Assembly: GCA_023457475.1 (NCBI GenBank)
Contig: JAEWLO010000203.1
Location: 1-8,188 of the forward strand
Direction of reading: 5' to 3'
Length of the DNA stretch: 8,188 nt
DNA from: Pseudomonadota bacterium
GTDB taxonomy: Bacteria > Pseudomonadota > Gammaproteobacteria > Xanthomonadales > Xanthomonadaceae
The notes beneath the pieces are model-generated. The model had not been told where the DNA came from. It was given only the letters and a program-made list of their open reading frames with translations, and searched no databases. Shown one piece after another: positions 1-6,537 of the stretch. The first letter of the stretch is position 1. Each line of letters opens with the position of its first letter. A program made the position numbers and the translations under genes.

Positions 1-1472
1 ATGCGGCACAGCTTCGCGCCGGTGGCGGCGGCGAAGTCGCGTGCGGCAGCGCGGATGGCAGCGGCCTGCGGGTGGTTCTCGGCGATGCCGCCGACGATGA
101 CCACGGCGTTGCCGCTCACGGTCTGGCGCAGGTCGCCGTTGCCGAGGGCATCGACGAACTTCGACGGAGCGACGATCTGCTTGCCGGCCAGCTTGAAGGC
201 GAAGTCGAAGTCGACCGGGTTGATCGCGTGGATCTTCGCGTTGCGCGTGGTCTGCGCCTTGCGCAGACGGGCGTGCAGCAGCGGCAGTTCGTGGCGGATG
301 TTGCTGCCGACGACCACGATGTGATCCGCCGCTTCGATCTCCACCAGCGACGCGCCGAAGATTTCGGCAACGGCGGCGTCGGAGAAGTCGCGGTTGTTGA
401 TGCGGTGGTCGAGGTTGCCGGTGTTCAGCCCCTTGGCCAGACGGGCGAGCAGTGCACCGTCCTCGTTCGACGCCGACGGGTGCACCAGCACGCCGAGGTC
501 GTCGCCGGTGTTGGCCGACAGAATGGCCTTGGCCGCGGCCAGGCCTTCGGCCCAGCTCACTTCCTGCCATTCGCCGTTGACCTTGCGCAGCGGCTTGACG
601 GCGCGGTCGGCGCTGTACAGACCCTGGTGCGAGTAGCGGTCGCGGTCGGACAGCCAGCATTCGTTGACGAGTTCGTTGTCACGCGGCACCGAACGGAGCA
701 CTTCGCCGCGGCGCACGTGCAGGAACAGGTTCGAGCCCATGGCGTCGTGGTAACCGAGCGATTCGCGCGCGGTCAGCTCCCACGGCCGGGCGCGGAACTG
801 GAACACCTTGTTGGTCAGCGCGCCCACCGGGCAGACGTCGACGACGTTGCCGGAAATCTCGGTGGTCAGCGGCTTGCCGTCATAGGTGCCGATCTGCAGG
901 TTTTCACCGCGGTACATGCCACCCAGTTCATAGGTACCGGCGACGTCGGCCGTGAAACGGACGCAGCGGGTGCACTGGATGCAGCGGGTCATTTCGGTGG
1001 CGACCAGCGGACCGATGTCCTCGTCGGGCACCACGCGCTTGCGCTCGTTGAAACGGCTCACCGAACGGCCGTAGCCGAGCGAGACGTCCTGCAGTTCGCA
1101 TTCGCCGCCCTGATCGCAGATGGGGCAGTCCAGCGGGTGGTTGATGAGCAGGAACTCCATCACCGAACGCTGGAACTTGAGCGCCTTCTCGCTGCGGGTG
1201 GCGACCTTCATGCCGTCCATCACCGGGGTGGCGCAGGCCGGAGCCGGCTTGGGCGACTTTTCCACGTCGACCAGGCACATGCGGCAGTTGGCGGCGATCG
1301 GCAGCTTCTCGTGGTAGCAGAAGCGCGGAATCGGGATGCCGGCCTTGTCGGCGGCCTGGATGATCATCGAGCCCTTGGGCACGACGAGAGCCTGGCCGTC
1401 GATCTCGACGGTCACATGCCCTTCCGGTACCACCGCAGGGGTCGCGCCGGGATTGTTGGGTTGCGCGCTCAT
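1..1472 (-). CDS. nuoG: NADH-quinone oxidoreductase subunit G, 3' end cut by window
   Basis: Large iron-sulfur subunit of the complex I N-module, which passes electrons from NuoE/NuoF towards NuoB. The visible part has 490 codons; from memory the xanthomonad protein is roughly 740 residues, so the C-terminal third lies outside. Seen in order: a 2Fe-2S ferredoxin-like domain with Cys52, Cys63, Cys66 and Cys80 (N1b); His112, Cys116, Cys119 and Cys125 (N5); Cys164, Cys167, Cys170 and Cys214 (N4); then a molybdopterin-oxidoreductase-like region from about residue 220. The CxxCxxxC motif for the extra N7 cluster of E. coli and Thermus NuoG is absent. The ATG overlaps the nuoF stop as ATGA, and GGAGG lies 10 nt upstream inside nuoF. 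Identification is firm; only the end is unknown. Confidence 0.96.
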   Translation of the reverse strand, partial: MSAQPNNPGATPAVVPEGHVTVEIDGQALVVPKGSMIIQAADKAGIPIPRFCYHEKLPIAANCRMCLVDVEKSPKPAPACATPVMDGMKVATRSEKALKFQRSVMEFLLINHPLDCPICDQGGECELQDVSLGYGRSVSRFNERKRVVPDEDIGPLVATEMTRCIQCTRCVRFTADVAGTYELGGMYRGENLQIGTYDGKPLTTEISGNVVDVCPVGALTNKVFQFRARPWELTARESLGYHDAMGSNLFLHVRRGEVLRSVPRDNELVNECWLSDRDRYSHQGLYSADRAVKPLRKVNGEWQEVSWAEGLAAAKAILSANTGDDLGVLVHPSASNEDGALLARLAKGLNTGNLDHRINNRDFSDAAVAEIFGASLVEIEAADHIVVVGSNIRHELPLLHARLRKAQTTRNAKIHAINPVDFDFAFKLAGKQIVAPSKFVDALGNGDLRQTVSGNAVVIVGGIAENHPQAAAIRAAARDFAAATGAKLCR

Positions 1473-2809
1473 GCGGCGGCTGCCTCCACCTTCTTGCCGT
1501 CAACCATCGAATGACCGTTGACGATGTAGTACTCGAATTCGTCCCAGAACTGGCGCAGGAAGCCCTGGATGGGCCATGCCGCCGCTTCACCGAACGCACA
1601 GATGGTGTGGCCTTCGATCTGGCCGGCCACTGCCTTCAGCTGGTGCAGGTCTTCCATGGTCGCCTTGCCGGCGACGATGCGCTCGAGCACGCGGTGCATC
1701 CAGCCGGTGCCTTCACGGCACGGGGTGCACTGGCCACAGGATTCCTTGTGGAAGAACTGGCTGATGCGGCAGGCGAACTTGACGCAGCAGACGCTGTCGT
1801 CGAGCACCACGATGGCGCCCGAGCCCAGGCCGGTGCCGAGGGCACGCAGGGTGTCGTAGTCCATCTGCAGGCCCTTGAGTTCTTCGGCCTTCAGCACGGG
1901 CATGGAGACGCCGCCCGGGATCGCGCCCTTCAGGGTGCGGCCCGGCTTGAGGCCACCGGCCATCTCCAGCAGATCGTCGAAGGTGGTGCCGAGCGGCACT
2001 TCGAAATTGCCGCCCTTCTGCACGCAACCGGAGACCGAGAAGATCTTCGGACCGCCGTTCTTGGTCAGGCTCAGGCTCTGGAACCATTCCGGACCGTTGC
2101 GGATGATCGCCGGCACCGAGGCGTAGGTCTCGGTGTTGTTGATCGTCGACGGCTTGCCGTACAGGCCGAAGTTGGCCGGGAACGGCGGCTTGTAGCGCGG
2201 CTGGCCCTTCTTGCCTTCCAGCGATTCCATCAATGCGGTTTCTTCGCCGCAGATGTACGCACCGGCACCCAGCGCACCGTAGATGTCGATGTCCACGCCG
2301 CTGCCGAGCACGTTCTTGCCCAGCCAGCCGTTCGCGTACGCGTCCGCCAGGGCCTGCTCGAAGTTCTCGAAGGGCTCGTGGTGGAACTCACCGCGCAGGT
2401 AGTTGTAGCCCACGGTGCTGCCGGTGGCATAGCAGGCAATGGCCATGCCTTCCACGACGGAATGCGGGTTGTAGCGCAGGATGTCGCGGTCCTTGCAGGT
2501 ACCCGGCTCGGATTCGTCCGAATTGCACAGGATGTACTTCTGCATGGTGCCCTTGGGCATGAAGGACCACTTCAGGCCGGTCGGGAAGCCCGCGCCGCCA
2601 CGACCGCGCAGGTTCGACTGCTTGACCAGCTCGATCACCTGCTCCGGCGGGATCTTCTCTTCGAGGATCTTGCGCAGGGCGGCGTAGCCACCGGTCTTGA
2701 GGTAGCTTTCATACGACCACGGGGTGTCGTAATGCAGCGTGGTGTAGACCACCTGGTGGGGCAGCGGTGCGGGACCGACCGGACCGGTGGGTGCGTGATG
2801 ATGTGCCAT
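1469..2809 (-). CDS. nuoF: NADH-quinone oxidoreductase subunit F, NADH- and FMN-binding
   Basis: Flavoprotein where NADH is oxidised: hydride passes to FMN and electrons enter the iron-sulfur chain through cluster N3. It is a peripheral, cytoplasmic subunit of the N-module. The 446-residue protein has the glycine-rich nucleotide motif GRGGAGFPTG at 69-78, a second motif GAGAYICGEETAL at 181-193, and the 4Fe-4S ligands Cys358, Cys361 and Cys364 (in ESCGQCTPCREG) plus Cys404. The length is normal for the family. The His-rich N-terminus (MAHHH) is not part of the conserved core. The ATG lies 3 bp after the nuoE stop, with GGAG about 7 nt upstream inside the nuoE end. The stop overlaps the nuoG start by 4 bp, suggesting translational coupling. 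Confidence 0.97.
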   Translation of the reverse strand: MAHHHAPTGPVGPAPLPHQVVYTTLHYDTPWSYESYLKTGGYAALRKILEEKIPPEQVIELVKQSNLRGRGGAGFPTGLKWSFMPKGTMQKYILCNSDESEPGTCKDRDILRYNPHSVVEGMAIACYATGSTVGYNYLRGEFHHEPFENFEQALADAYANGWLGKNVLGSGVDIDIYGALGAGAYICGEETALMESLEGKKGQPRYKPPFPANFGLYGKPSTINNTETYASVPAIIRNGPEWFQSLSLTKNGGPKIFSVSGCVQKGGNFEVPLGTTFDDLLEMAGGLKPGRTLKGAIPGGVSMPVLKAEELKGLQMDYDTLRALGTGLGSGAIVVLDDSVCCVKFACRISQFFHKESCGQCTPCREGTGWMHRVLERIVAGKATMEDLHQLKAVAGQIEGHTICAFGEAAAWPIQGFLRQFWDEFEYYIVNGHSMVDGKKVEAAAA

Positions 2810-2812
2810 GAC

Positions 2813-3340
2813 TTACTCCAACCCGTCCAGCAGCTCGTCGACTTTCTCGACGGTCAGGCGCTCGTGATAGTGGCCGTTGATGACCATCATCGGCGCACCG
2901 GCACAACCGGCCAGGCATTCTTCTTCGCGCTTGAGGTAGACGCGGCCGTCCGCGGTGGACTGTCCGGTCTTGCAGCCAAGCTTCTTCTCGGCATGCGCCA
3001 CCAGGTCTTCCGCGCCGTTCAGCCAGCAGCTGATGTTGGTGCAGAAGGCCACGTTGTGGCGACCCACCTTCTCCAGCTCGAACATCGAGTAGAAGCTGGC
3101 GACCTCGTAGGCCCACACCGGCGGCAGGTCCAGGTACTTGGCAACGCCGGCGATCAGCTCGTCGGTCAACCAACCGGCGTTCTGCTCCTGCGCGGCATGC
3201 AGGCCCTGCAGCACGGCCGAGCGCTTGCGGTCCGGCGGGAACTTGGCCAGCCAGTGATCAATGTGAGCGCGCGTCTTGTCGCTCAGCACCACCATCGGGT
3301 CGACGTCGCGCGCCGCCTCGAAATTACCCGTCGCCTTCAT
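2813..3340 (-). CDS. nuoE: NADH-quinone oxidoreductase subunit E, 2Fe-2S
   Basis: Thioredoxin-fold 2Fe-2S subunit (cluster N1a, 24 kDa family) that pairs with NuoF in the N-module. The protein has 175 residues. Cluster ligands are Cys100 and Cys105 (CTNISC) and Cys142 and Cys146 (CLAGC), the normal C-x4-C and C-x3-C spacing. The helical N-terminal half with an AYEVASFYSMF segment at 77-87 is also typical. The ATG at 3340 has GAGG 7 nt upstream. The frame is closed by a TGA at 3350-3352, so it cannot extend further; Met16 is a less likely alternative start. The nuoD-nuoE gap is the longest inside this operon and contains a possible small ORF whose stop overlaps this start. Confidence 0.96.
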   Translation of the reverse strand: MKATGNFEAARDVDPMVVLSDKTRAHIDHWLAKFPPDRKRSAVLQGLHAAQEQNAGWLTDELIAGVAKYLDLPPVWAYEVASFYSMFELEKVGRHNVAFCTNISCWLNGAEDLVAHAEKKLGCKTGQSTADGRVYLKREEECLAGCAGAPMMVINGHYHERLTVEKVDELLDGLE

Positions 3341-3435
3341 CGGCCGACCTCAGCAAATACCAGATTGTTTGAAACCAGAACCTGCAGCGCCGGCAGCAGC
3401 CGGCGGGTGTCAGGCATCGAGCAGACGGCGACCAT
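3337..3435 (-). CDS. candidate 32-residue small ORF bridging nuoD and nuoE
   Basis: A possible peptide that I do not recognise. Its ATG (3435-3433) overlaps the nuoD stop as TAATG and its TGA (3339-3337) overlaps the nuoE start as ATGA, so it exactly tiles the gap. GAGGTGG sits 7 nt upstream, but those bases also encode the conserved nuoD C-terminus (EVDR). The peptide has one Cys (5), an Arg pair (11-12), a hydrophobic run at 13-21 and no obvious domain. G or C fills the third position in 17 of the first 18 codons but only 6 of the last 14, so coding evidence is mixed. An internal Met7 could also start it. It may be a coupling device, a real micropeptide or chance. Confidence 0.3.
   Translation of the reverse strand: MVAVCSMPDTRRLLPALQVLVSNNLVFAEVGR
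3388..3405 (-). repeat. intercistronic hairpin between nuoD and nuoE
   Basis: Perfect 7-bp inverted repeat, CGCCGGC and GCCGGCG separated by 4 nt, in the nuoD-nuoE gap. In mRNA it would form a very GC-rich hairpin. No T run follows, so it is not a canonical terminator. It coincides with codons 11-16 of the candidate small ORF. A role in mRNA stability or in limiting ribosome access to nuoE is possible but not shown. Confidence 0.5.
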
Positions 3436-4742
3436 TACCGGTCCACCTCACCGAACACCAGGTCGTAGGTGCCGATCATGGCCACCACGTCGGCGAGCAT
3501 GTGCCCGCGCACGACCGAGTCGATCGAGGACAGATGGGCGAAGCCCGGCGCGCGCAGGTGCACGCGGAACGGCTTGTTGGCGCCATCGGACATCAGGTAG
3601 CAGCCGAACTCGCCCTTGGGCGCCTCGACCGCGCTGTAGGTTTCGCCGGCCGGCACGCAGTAGCCTTCACTGAACAGCTTGAAGTGATGGATCAGCGCTT
3701 CCATGTCGTCCTTCATGTCTTCGCGGCTGGGCGGCGCGACCTTGAAGTTCTTCACCATCACCGGGCCCGGGTTGGCCTTCAGCCACGCCACGCACTGCTT
3801 GATGATGCGGTTGGATTCGCGCATTTCCGCGACACGGACCAGGTAACGGTCGTAGCAGTCGCCTTCCTTGCCGAGCGGGATGTCGAAATCGACGGCGTCG
3901 TACTTGGCGTACGGCTGCTTCTTGCGCAGGTCCCAGGCAATGCCCGAGCCGCGCAGCATCACGCCGGTCATGCCCCAGGCATGCGCCAGTTCGGGGGTGA
4001 CCACGCCGATGCCGACGGTACGCTGCTTCCAGATGCGGTTGTCGGTGAGCAGGGTTTCGTACTCATCGACGCGCGACGGGAATTCCTTGGTGAAGTTTTC
4101 CAGGAAGTCCAGCAGCGAACCTTCGCGCGAGGCGTTGAGGTTCTTCAGGGCCGTGCCCTTGTGCCAGCGCGATTCCTTGTACTTCGGCATCTGGTCCGGC
4201 AGATCGCGGTAGACACCGCCCGGACGGTAGTACGCCGCATGCATGCGCGCACCGGAGACCGCTTCGTAGCAGTCCATCAGCTCTTCGCGCTCGCGGAAGG
4301 CGTACAGCATGACCGCCATCGCGCCCAGATCGAGCGCGTTGGAGCCGAGCCACATCAGGTGGTTCAGGATGCGCGTGACTTCATCGAACATGGTGCGGAT
4401 GTACTGCGCGCGCTCCGGCGCTTCGATCCCCATCAGGGTTTCGATCGCGCGCACGTAGGCGTGTTCGTTGCACATCATCGACACGTAGTCGAGGCGGTCC
4501 ATGTAACCGATGGACTGGTTGAACGGCTTGGACTCGGCCAGCTTCTCGGTGCCCCGGTGCAGCAGGCCCACGTGCGGGTCGGCGCGGACGATGGTTTCAC
4601 CGTCCATCTCCAGGATCAGGCGCAGCACACCGTGCGCGGCCGGATGCTGGGGACCGAAGTTCATGGTGTAGTTGCGGATTTCCTGCCGGCTTTCGGCGGC
4701 ATTGCTCGCAAACGCCTGGTGTGACTGATGGATCTGGCTCAC
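3435..4742 (-). CDS. nuoD: NADH-quinone oxidoreductase subunit D, quinone site subunit
   Basis: 49 kDa-type subunit of the Q-module; with NuoB it forms the pocket where quinone is reduced next to cluster N2. The protein has 435 residues, normal for the family. It carries NFGPQHPAAHGVLRL at 28-42 and GLLHRGTEKL at 59-68. By alignment from memory to Thermus Nqo4, His37 and Tyr86 match the quinone-head ligands His38 and Tyr87. The C-terminus GEVDR is the usual ending. The start is GTG at 4742, overlapping the nuoC stop as GTGA; GGAGG lies 7 nt upstream, which supports GTG. The next in-frame ATG is Met27, just before the conserved core. nuoC and nuoD are separate genes here. Confidence 0.97.
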   Translation of the reverse strand: MSQIHQSHQAFASNAAESRQEIRNYTMNFGPQHPAAHGVLRLILEMDGETIVRADPHVGLLHRGTEKLAESKPFNQSIGYMDRLDYVSMMCNEHAYVRAIETLMGIEAPERAQYIRTMFDEVTRILNHLMWLGSNALDLGAMAVMLYAFREREELMDCYEAVSGARMHAAYYRPGGVYRDLPDQMPKYKESRWHKGTALKNLNASREGSLLDFLENFTKEFPSRVDEYETLLTDNRIWKQRTVGIGVVTPELAHAWGMTGVMLRGSGIAWDLRKKQPYAKYDAVDFDIPLGKEGDCYDRYLVRVAEMRESNRIIKQCVAWLKANPGPVMVKNFKVAPPSREDMKDDMEALIHHFKLFSEGYCVPAGETYSAVEAPKGEFGCYLMSDGANKPFRVHLRAPGFAHLSSIDSVVRGHMLADVVAMIGTYDLVFGEVDR

Positions 4743-5488
4743 TTCACTGCCTCCGACTGCGCGGTTTCACCGGCAGCGGTCTGGAAACGGGCATCGTCAC
4801 GGATCACGCGCGGCACGCCGACGCGCGGTTCGACCGAAGTCACCGGCTCATAGATCACGCGCTTCTTTTCTTCGTCGTAGCGCACTTCGACGTTGCCGAT
4901 CAGCGGGAAGTCCTTGCGGAACGGATGGCCCACGAAACCGTAGTCGGTCAGGATGCGGCGCAGGTCCGGGTGACCCTCGAAGATCACGCCGAACAGGTCG
5001 AACGCTTCACGCTCGAACCAGTTCAGGCCCGGCCACACGCTGGTCAGCGAGGCGACCACCGGCAGGTCTTCGCTCGGCGCGAAGCAGCGGATGCGCATGG
5101 TCAGGTTGTGCTGGTAGGAGCGCAGCTGCGCCACCACGGCAAAACGCTGCTGCGGGACCGGCTGCGGCTGGGTACCGTCGGCGGTTTCGCGGGTGGGGAA
5201 CTCGCCCCATGCGAAACGGCCGACCGCCTTGCCTTCCACGCCACGGCTGAAGCCGTGCGAGGAGACGTCGGCGGTGTCCCATTCGTCGTCGCCGTAGCCC
5301 AGGTAGTCCAGGCCACACAGATCGACGGACTGCTCGAAACCGAATTCGTCGCGCAGCGCCAGCGCCGTGGCATGCCAGTCAGCAGCGGGCACTTCCAGCG
5401 TCACTTCGCCGCGGGGTTCGACCACGAAGACCTGCGCACCAGCGAAACGTGCGGAGAGTCGGTCGATGAAGGATGCTTGCTCTGCCAT
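4739..5488 (-). CDS. nuoC: NADH-quinone oxidoreductase subunit C
   Basis: 30 kDa-type subunit of the Q-module; it holds NuoD and NuoB together and carries no cofactor. The protein has 249 residues. The signature runs from about 152 to 195: WPGLNWFEREAFDLFG, then GHPDLRRIL, then DYGFVGHPFRKDFP. Residues about 66-114 look like an insertion rich in Gly, Thr, Pro and Gln relative to the shorter stand-alone form (about 200 residues, from memory); I recall a similar one in xanthomonad NuoC. The start is the ATG at 5488. The frame stays open into nuoB but offers no better ATG, and the extra sequence is not NuoC-like. The start has no good Shine-Dalgarno sequence: AAGAG is 14 nt away. The stop overlaps the nuoD start by 4 bp. 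Confidence 0.95.
   Translation of the reverse strand: MAEQASFIDRLSARFAGAQVFVVEPRGEVTLEVPAADWHATALALRDEFGFEQSVDLCGLDYLGYGDDEWDTADVSSHGFSRGVEGKAVGRFAWGEFPTRETADGTQPQPVPQQRFAVVAQLRSYQHNLTMRIRCFAPSEDLPVVASLTSVWPGLNWFEREAFDLFGVIFEGHPDLRRILTDYGFVGHPFRKDFPLIGNVEVRYDEEKKRVIYEPVTSVEPRVGVPRVIRDDARFQTAAGETAQSEAVK
4750..4754 (-). promoter_or_regulatory. ribosome binding site deciding the GTG start of nuoD
   Basis: GGAGG inside the 3' end of nuoC, 7 nt before the GTG of nuoD. No ATG is available nearby, so this site fixes the non-ATG start, which overlaps the nuoC stop. Confidence 0.75.
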
Positions 5489-5508
5489 GGGGGCTTGGCG
5501 CGCTCTTG

Positions 5509-5516
5509 TAAGGAGG
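5509..5516 (-). promoter_or_regulatory. 16S 3'-tail-like (anti-Shine-Dalgarno) octamer in the nuoB-nuoC gap
   Basis: Read as mRNA, the gap between nuoB and nuoC contains CCTCCTTA, identical to the conserved 3' end of bacterial 16S rRNA. Such a sequence could pair with a Shine-Dalgarno element in the same mRNA. It lies 20 nt upstream of nuoC, whose own ribosome binding site is poor. The function is inferred only, and an 8-nt match can be chance. Confidence 0.3.
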
Positions 5517-5520
5517 AATG

Positions 5521-6075
5521 TCAGCGGGCGATGGTCTGCGTACGCCAGATCTTCTTCTGCAGCAGCAGGATCCCGTACACCAGCGCTTCGGCGGTAGGCG
5601 GGCAACCCGGGACGTAGACGTCCACCGGCACCACGCGGTCGCAACCACGCACCACTGCATAGGAGTAGTGGTAGTAGCCGCCACCGTTGGCGCAGCTGCC
5701 CATGGAGATGACCCACTTGGGGTCCGGCATCTGGTCGTAGACCTTGCGCAGCGCCGGGGCCATCTTGTTGACCAGCGTGCCGGCCACGATCATCACGTCG
5801 GACTGACGCGGCGACGGGCGGAACACCACACCGTAGCGGTCAAGGTCCAGGCGCGCCGCGCCGGCATGCATCATCTCGACCGCGCAGCAGGCCAGACCGA
5901 AGGTCATGGGCCACATCGAGCCGGTACGTGCCCAGTTCAGCAGCGCGTCGACGCTGGTGGTCACATAGCCCTTCTCGAGCAGCGGGTTGTCGCCTTCCGG
6001 CCGCAGGATGTCGTCGACCCGCCCTTCCGGGACCGGGTTGTTCATCAGGCCGTCGAGCGTCTGAATCACTCCCAT
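5521..6075 (-). CDS. nuoB: NADH-quinone oxidoreductase subunit B, cluster N2
   Basis: 20 kDa/PSST-type subunit of the Q-module carrying the terminal 4Fe-4S cluster N2, which donates electrons to quinone bound between NuoB and NuoD. The 184-residue protein has the four N2 ligands: the tandem Cys63-Cys64 in FGLACCAVEMM, Cys128 in MGSCANGGG, and Cys158 in YVPGCPPTAEAL. The FRPSPRQSDVMIVAGT segment at 85-100 is also diagnostic. The chosen ATG at 6075 overlaps the end of nuoA by 10 bp and has AAGGGAG 7 nt upstream; the open frame further upstream runs through nuoA in another frame and is not NuoB-like. A 32-bp gap separates it from nuoC. Confidence 0.97.
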   Translation of the reverse strand: MGVIQTLDGLMNNPVPEGRVDDILRPEGDNPLLEKGYVTTSVDALLNWARTGSMWPMTFGLACCAVEMMHAGAARLDLDRYGVVFRPSPRQSDVMIVAGTLVNKMAPALRKVYDQMPDPKWVISMGSCANGGGYYHYSYAVVRGCDRVVPVDVYVPGCPPTAEALVYGILLLQKKIWRTQTIAR

Positions 6076-6422
6076 TCCAGCGCTCCCTTCTTCCAGACGT
6101 AAATGAAACCGAGGAAAAGCATGCCCACGAAGAGGCCCATCGTGACGAGCGAACGCGCGCCCAGCTCCATGAACACCTGGGTCCACGGCACGATGAAGAT
6201 GATTTCCAAGTCAAAGACGATGAACTGGATCGCGATCAGGTAATAGCGCACGTCGAACTTCATGCGCGCATCTTCGAAAGCCTCGAAACCGCATTCGTAC
6301 GGCGAGAGCTTTTTCAGATCTGGTCGACGGGGAGCGAGGAATCGGCCGACCGCCATCAGCGCAACGCCGATACCGGTGGCAACCATCAGAAACAGCAGGG
6401 ACGGCAAATATTCGGCCAGCAC
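6066..6422 (-). CDS. nuoA: NADH-quinone oxidoreductase subunit A, membrane subunit
   Basis: ND3-type subunit of the complex I membrane arm, at its junction with the Q-module. The 118-residue protein has three likely membrane helices at about 8-28, 61-80 and 90-110. The long loop between the first two holds the conserved PYECGFEAFEDAR (41-53), with Cys44 in the mobile ND3-loop position. Helix 2 carries the acidic Asp71 and Glu73. The start is GTG at 6422, giving MLAEYLPSLLFL, which fits the family N-terminus as I recall it. The frame is open further upstream to 6533, but that stretch has no NuoA character. The ribosome site is weak (AAGAGAGAA). It is the first gene of the nuo operon and overlaps nuoB. 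Confidence 0.95.
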   Translation of the reverse strand: MLAEYLPSLLFLMVATGIGVALMAVGRFLAPRRPDLKKLSPYECGFEAFEDARMKFDVRYYLIAIQFIVFDLEIIFIVPWTQVFMELGARSLVTMGLFVGMLFLGFIYVWKKGALEWE

Positions 6423-6448
6423 AGCGATTCTCTCTTGCCTCTGCCGCC

Positions 6449-6462
6449 ACGCCTGCAGGCGT
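6449..6462. promoter_or_regulatory. 14-bp perfect palindrome in the nuoA leader
   Basis: ACGCCTGCAGGCGT is a perfect palindrome about 27 bp upstream of the nuoA GTG start. It could be a protein-binding dyad or form a 5-bp hairpin with a TGCA loop in the leader mRNA. I cannot assign a regulator. Confidence 0.35.
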
Positions 6463-6492
6463 CTTGGCATGGGGGAGTGGACGGAAAACGCA

Positions 6493-6513
6493 TCTGGCGC
6501 CGTGAGCGCCAGA
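6493..6513 (-). terminator. possible weak terminator or processing hairpin after tRNA-Leu
   Basis: Perfect 8-bp inverted repeat, TCTGGCGC and GCGCCAGA with a 5-nt loop, starting about 21 nt after the encoded CCA of the tRNA. A short TTTT follows the stem only after 4 other bases, so as an intrinsic terminator it is weak. It could end the tRNA transcript partially, leave read-through into nuoA, or mark a tRNA 3' processing site. Confidence 0.4.
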
Positions 6514-6520
6514 CCGGTTC

Positions 6521-6537
6521 CGCTTACAAACAAATGG
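6521..6537 (-). repeat. motif shared with the tpiA upstream region, nuoA copy
   Basis: CCATTTG, 2 nt, TGTAAGCG on the minus strand. Its first three bases are the CCA end of the tRNA. The same two words, separated by 3 nt, occur upstream of tpiA at 7981-7998. It may be a common regulatory element or coincidence. Confidence 0.3.

Noticed and set aside
72..1514. Long plus-strand open frame opposite nuoG (480 codons)
   Set aside because: It is the mirror of nuoG: high third-position GC leaves an antisense frame free of stops. Its translation is repetitive His/Val/Asp/Ala sequence with no recognisable domain.
1511..3673. 720-codon plus-strand open frame opposite nuoF, nuoE and the end of nuoD
   Set aside because: Same mirror effect across three well-identified minus-strand genes; no domain in the translation and no gene-like start context.
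3276..4724. 482-codon plus-strand open frame opposite nuoD
   Set aside because: Antisense shadow of nuoD with low-complexity translation.
5509..5520. TAAGGAGG followed by ATG on the plus strand, looking like a ribosome site for an antisense gene over nuoB
   Set aside because: The spacing to ATG is only 1 nt and the following frame is the antisense shadow of nuoB. The minus-strand reading, an anti-Shine-Dalgarno octamer in the nuo mRNA, is the more useful one.
5489..5716. Upstream start for NuoC giving 325 residues
   Set aside because: The extension is nuoB read in another frame and the family N-terminus fits the ATG at 5488.
6076..6186. Upstream start for NuoB giving 221 residues
   Set aside because: The extension is nuoA in another frame; the ATG at 6075 has a proper ribosome site and gives the usual 184 residues.
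6423..6533. Upstream start for NuoA giving 155 residues
   Set aside because: The extension translates the tRNA-nuoA leader, including its hairpin and palindrome, and is not NuoA-like; the GTG at 6422 gives the expected 118 residues.
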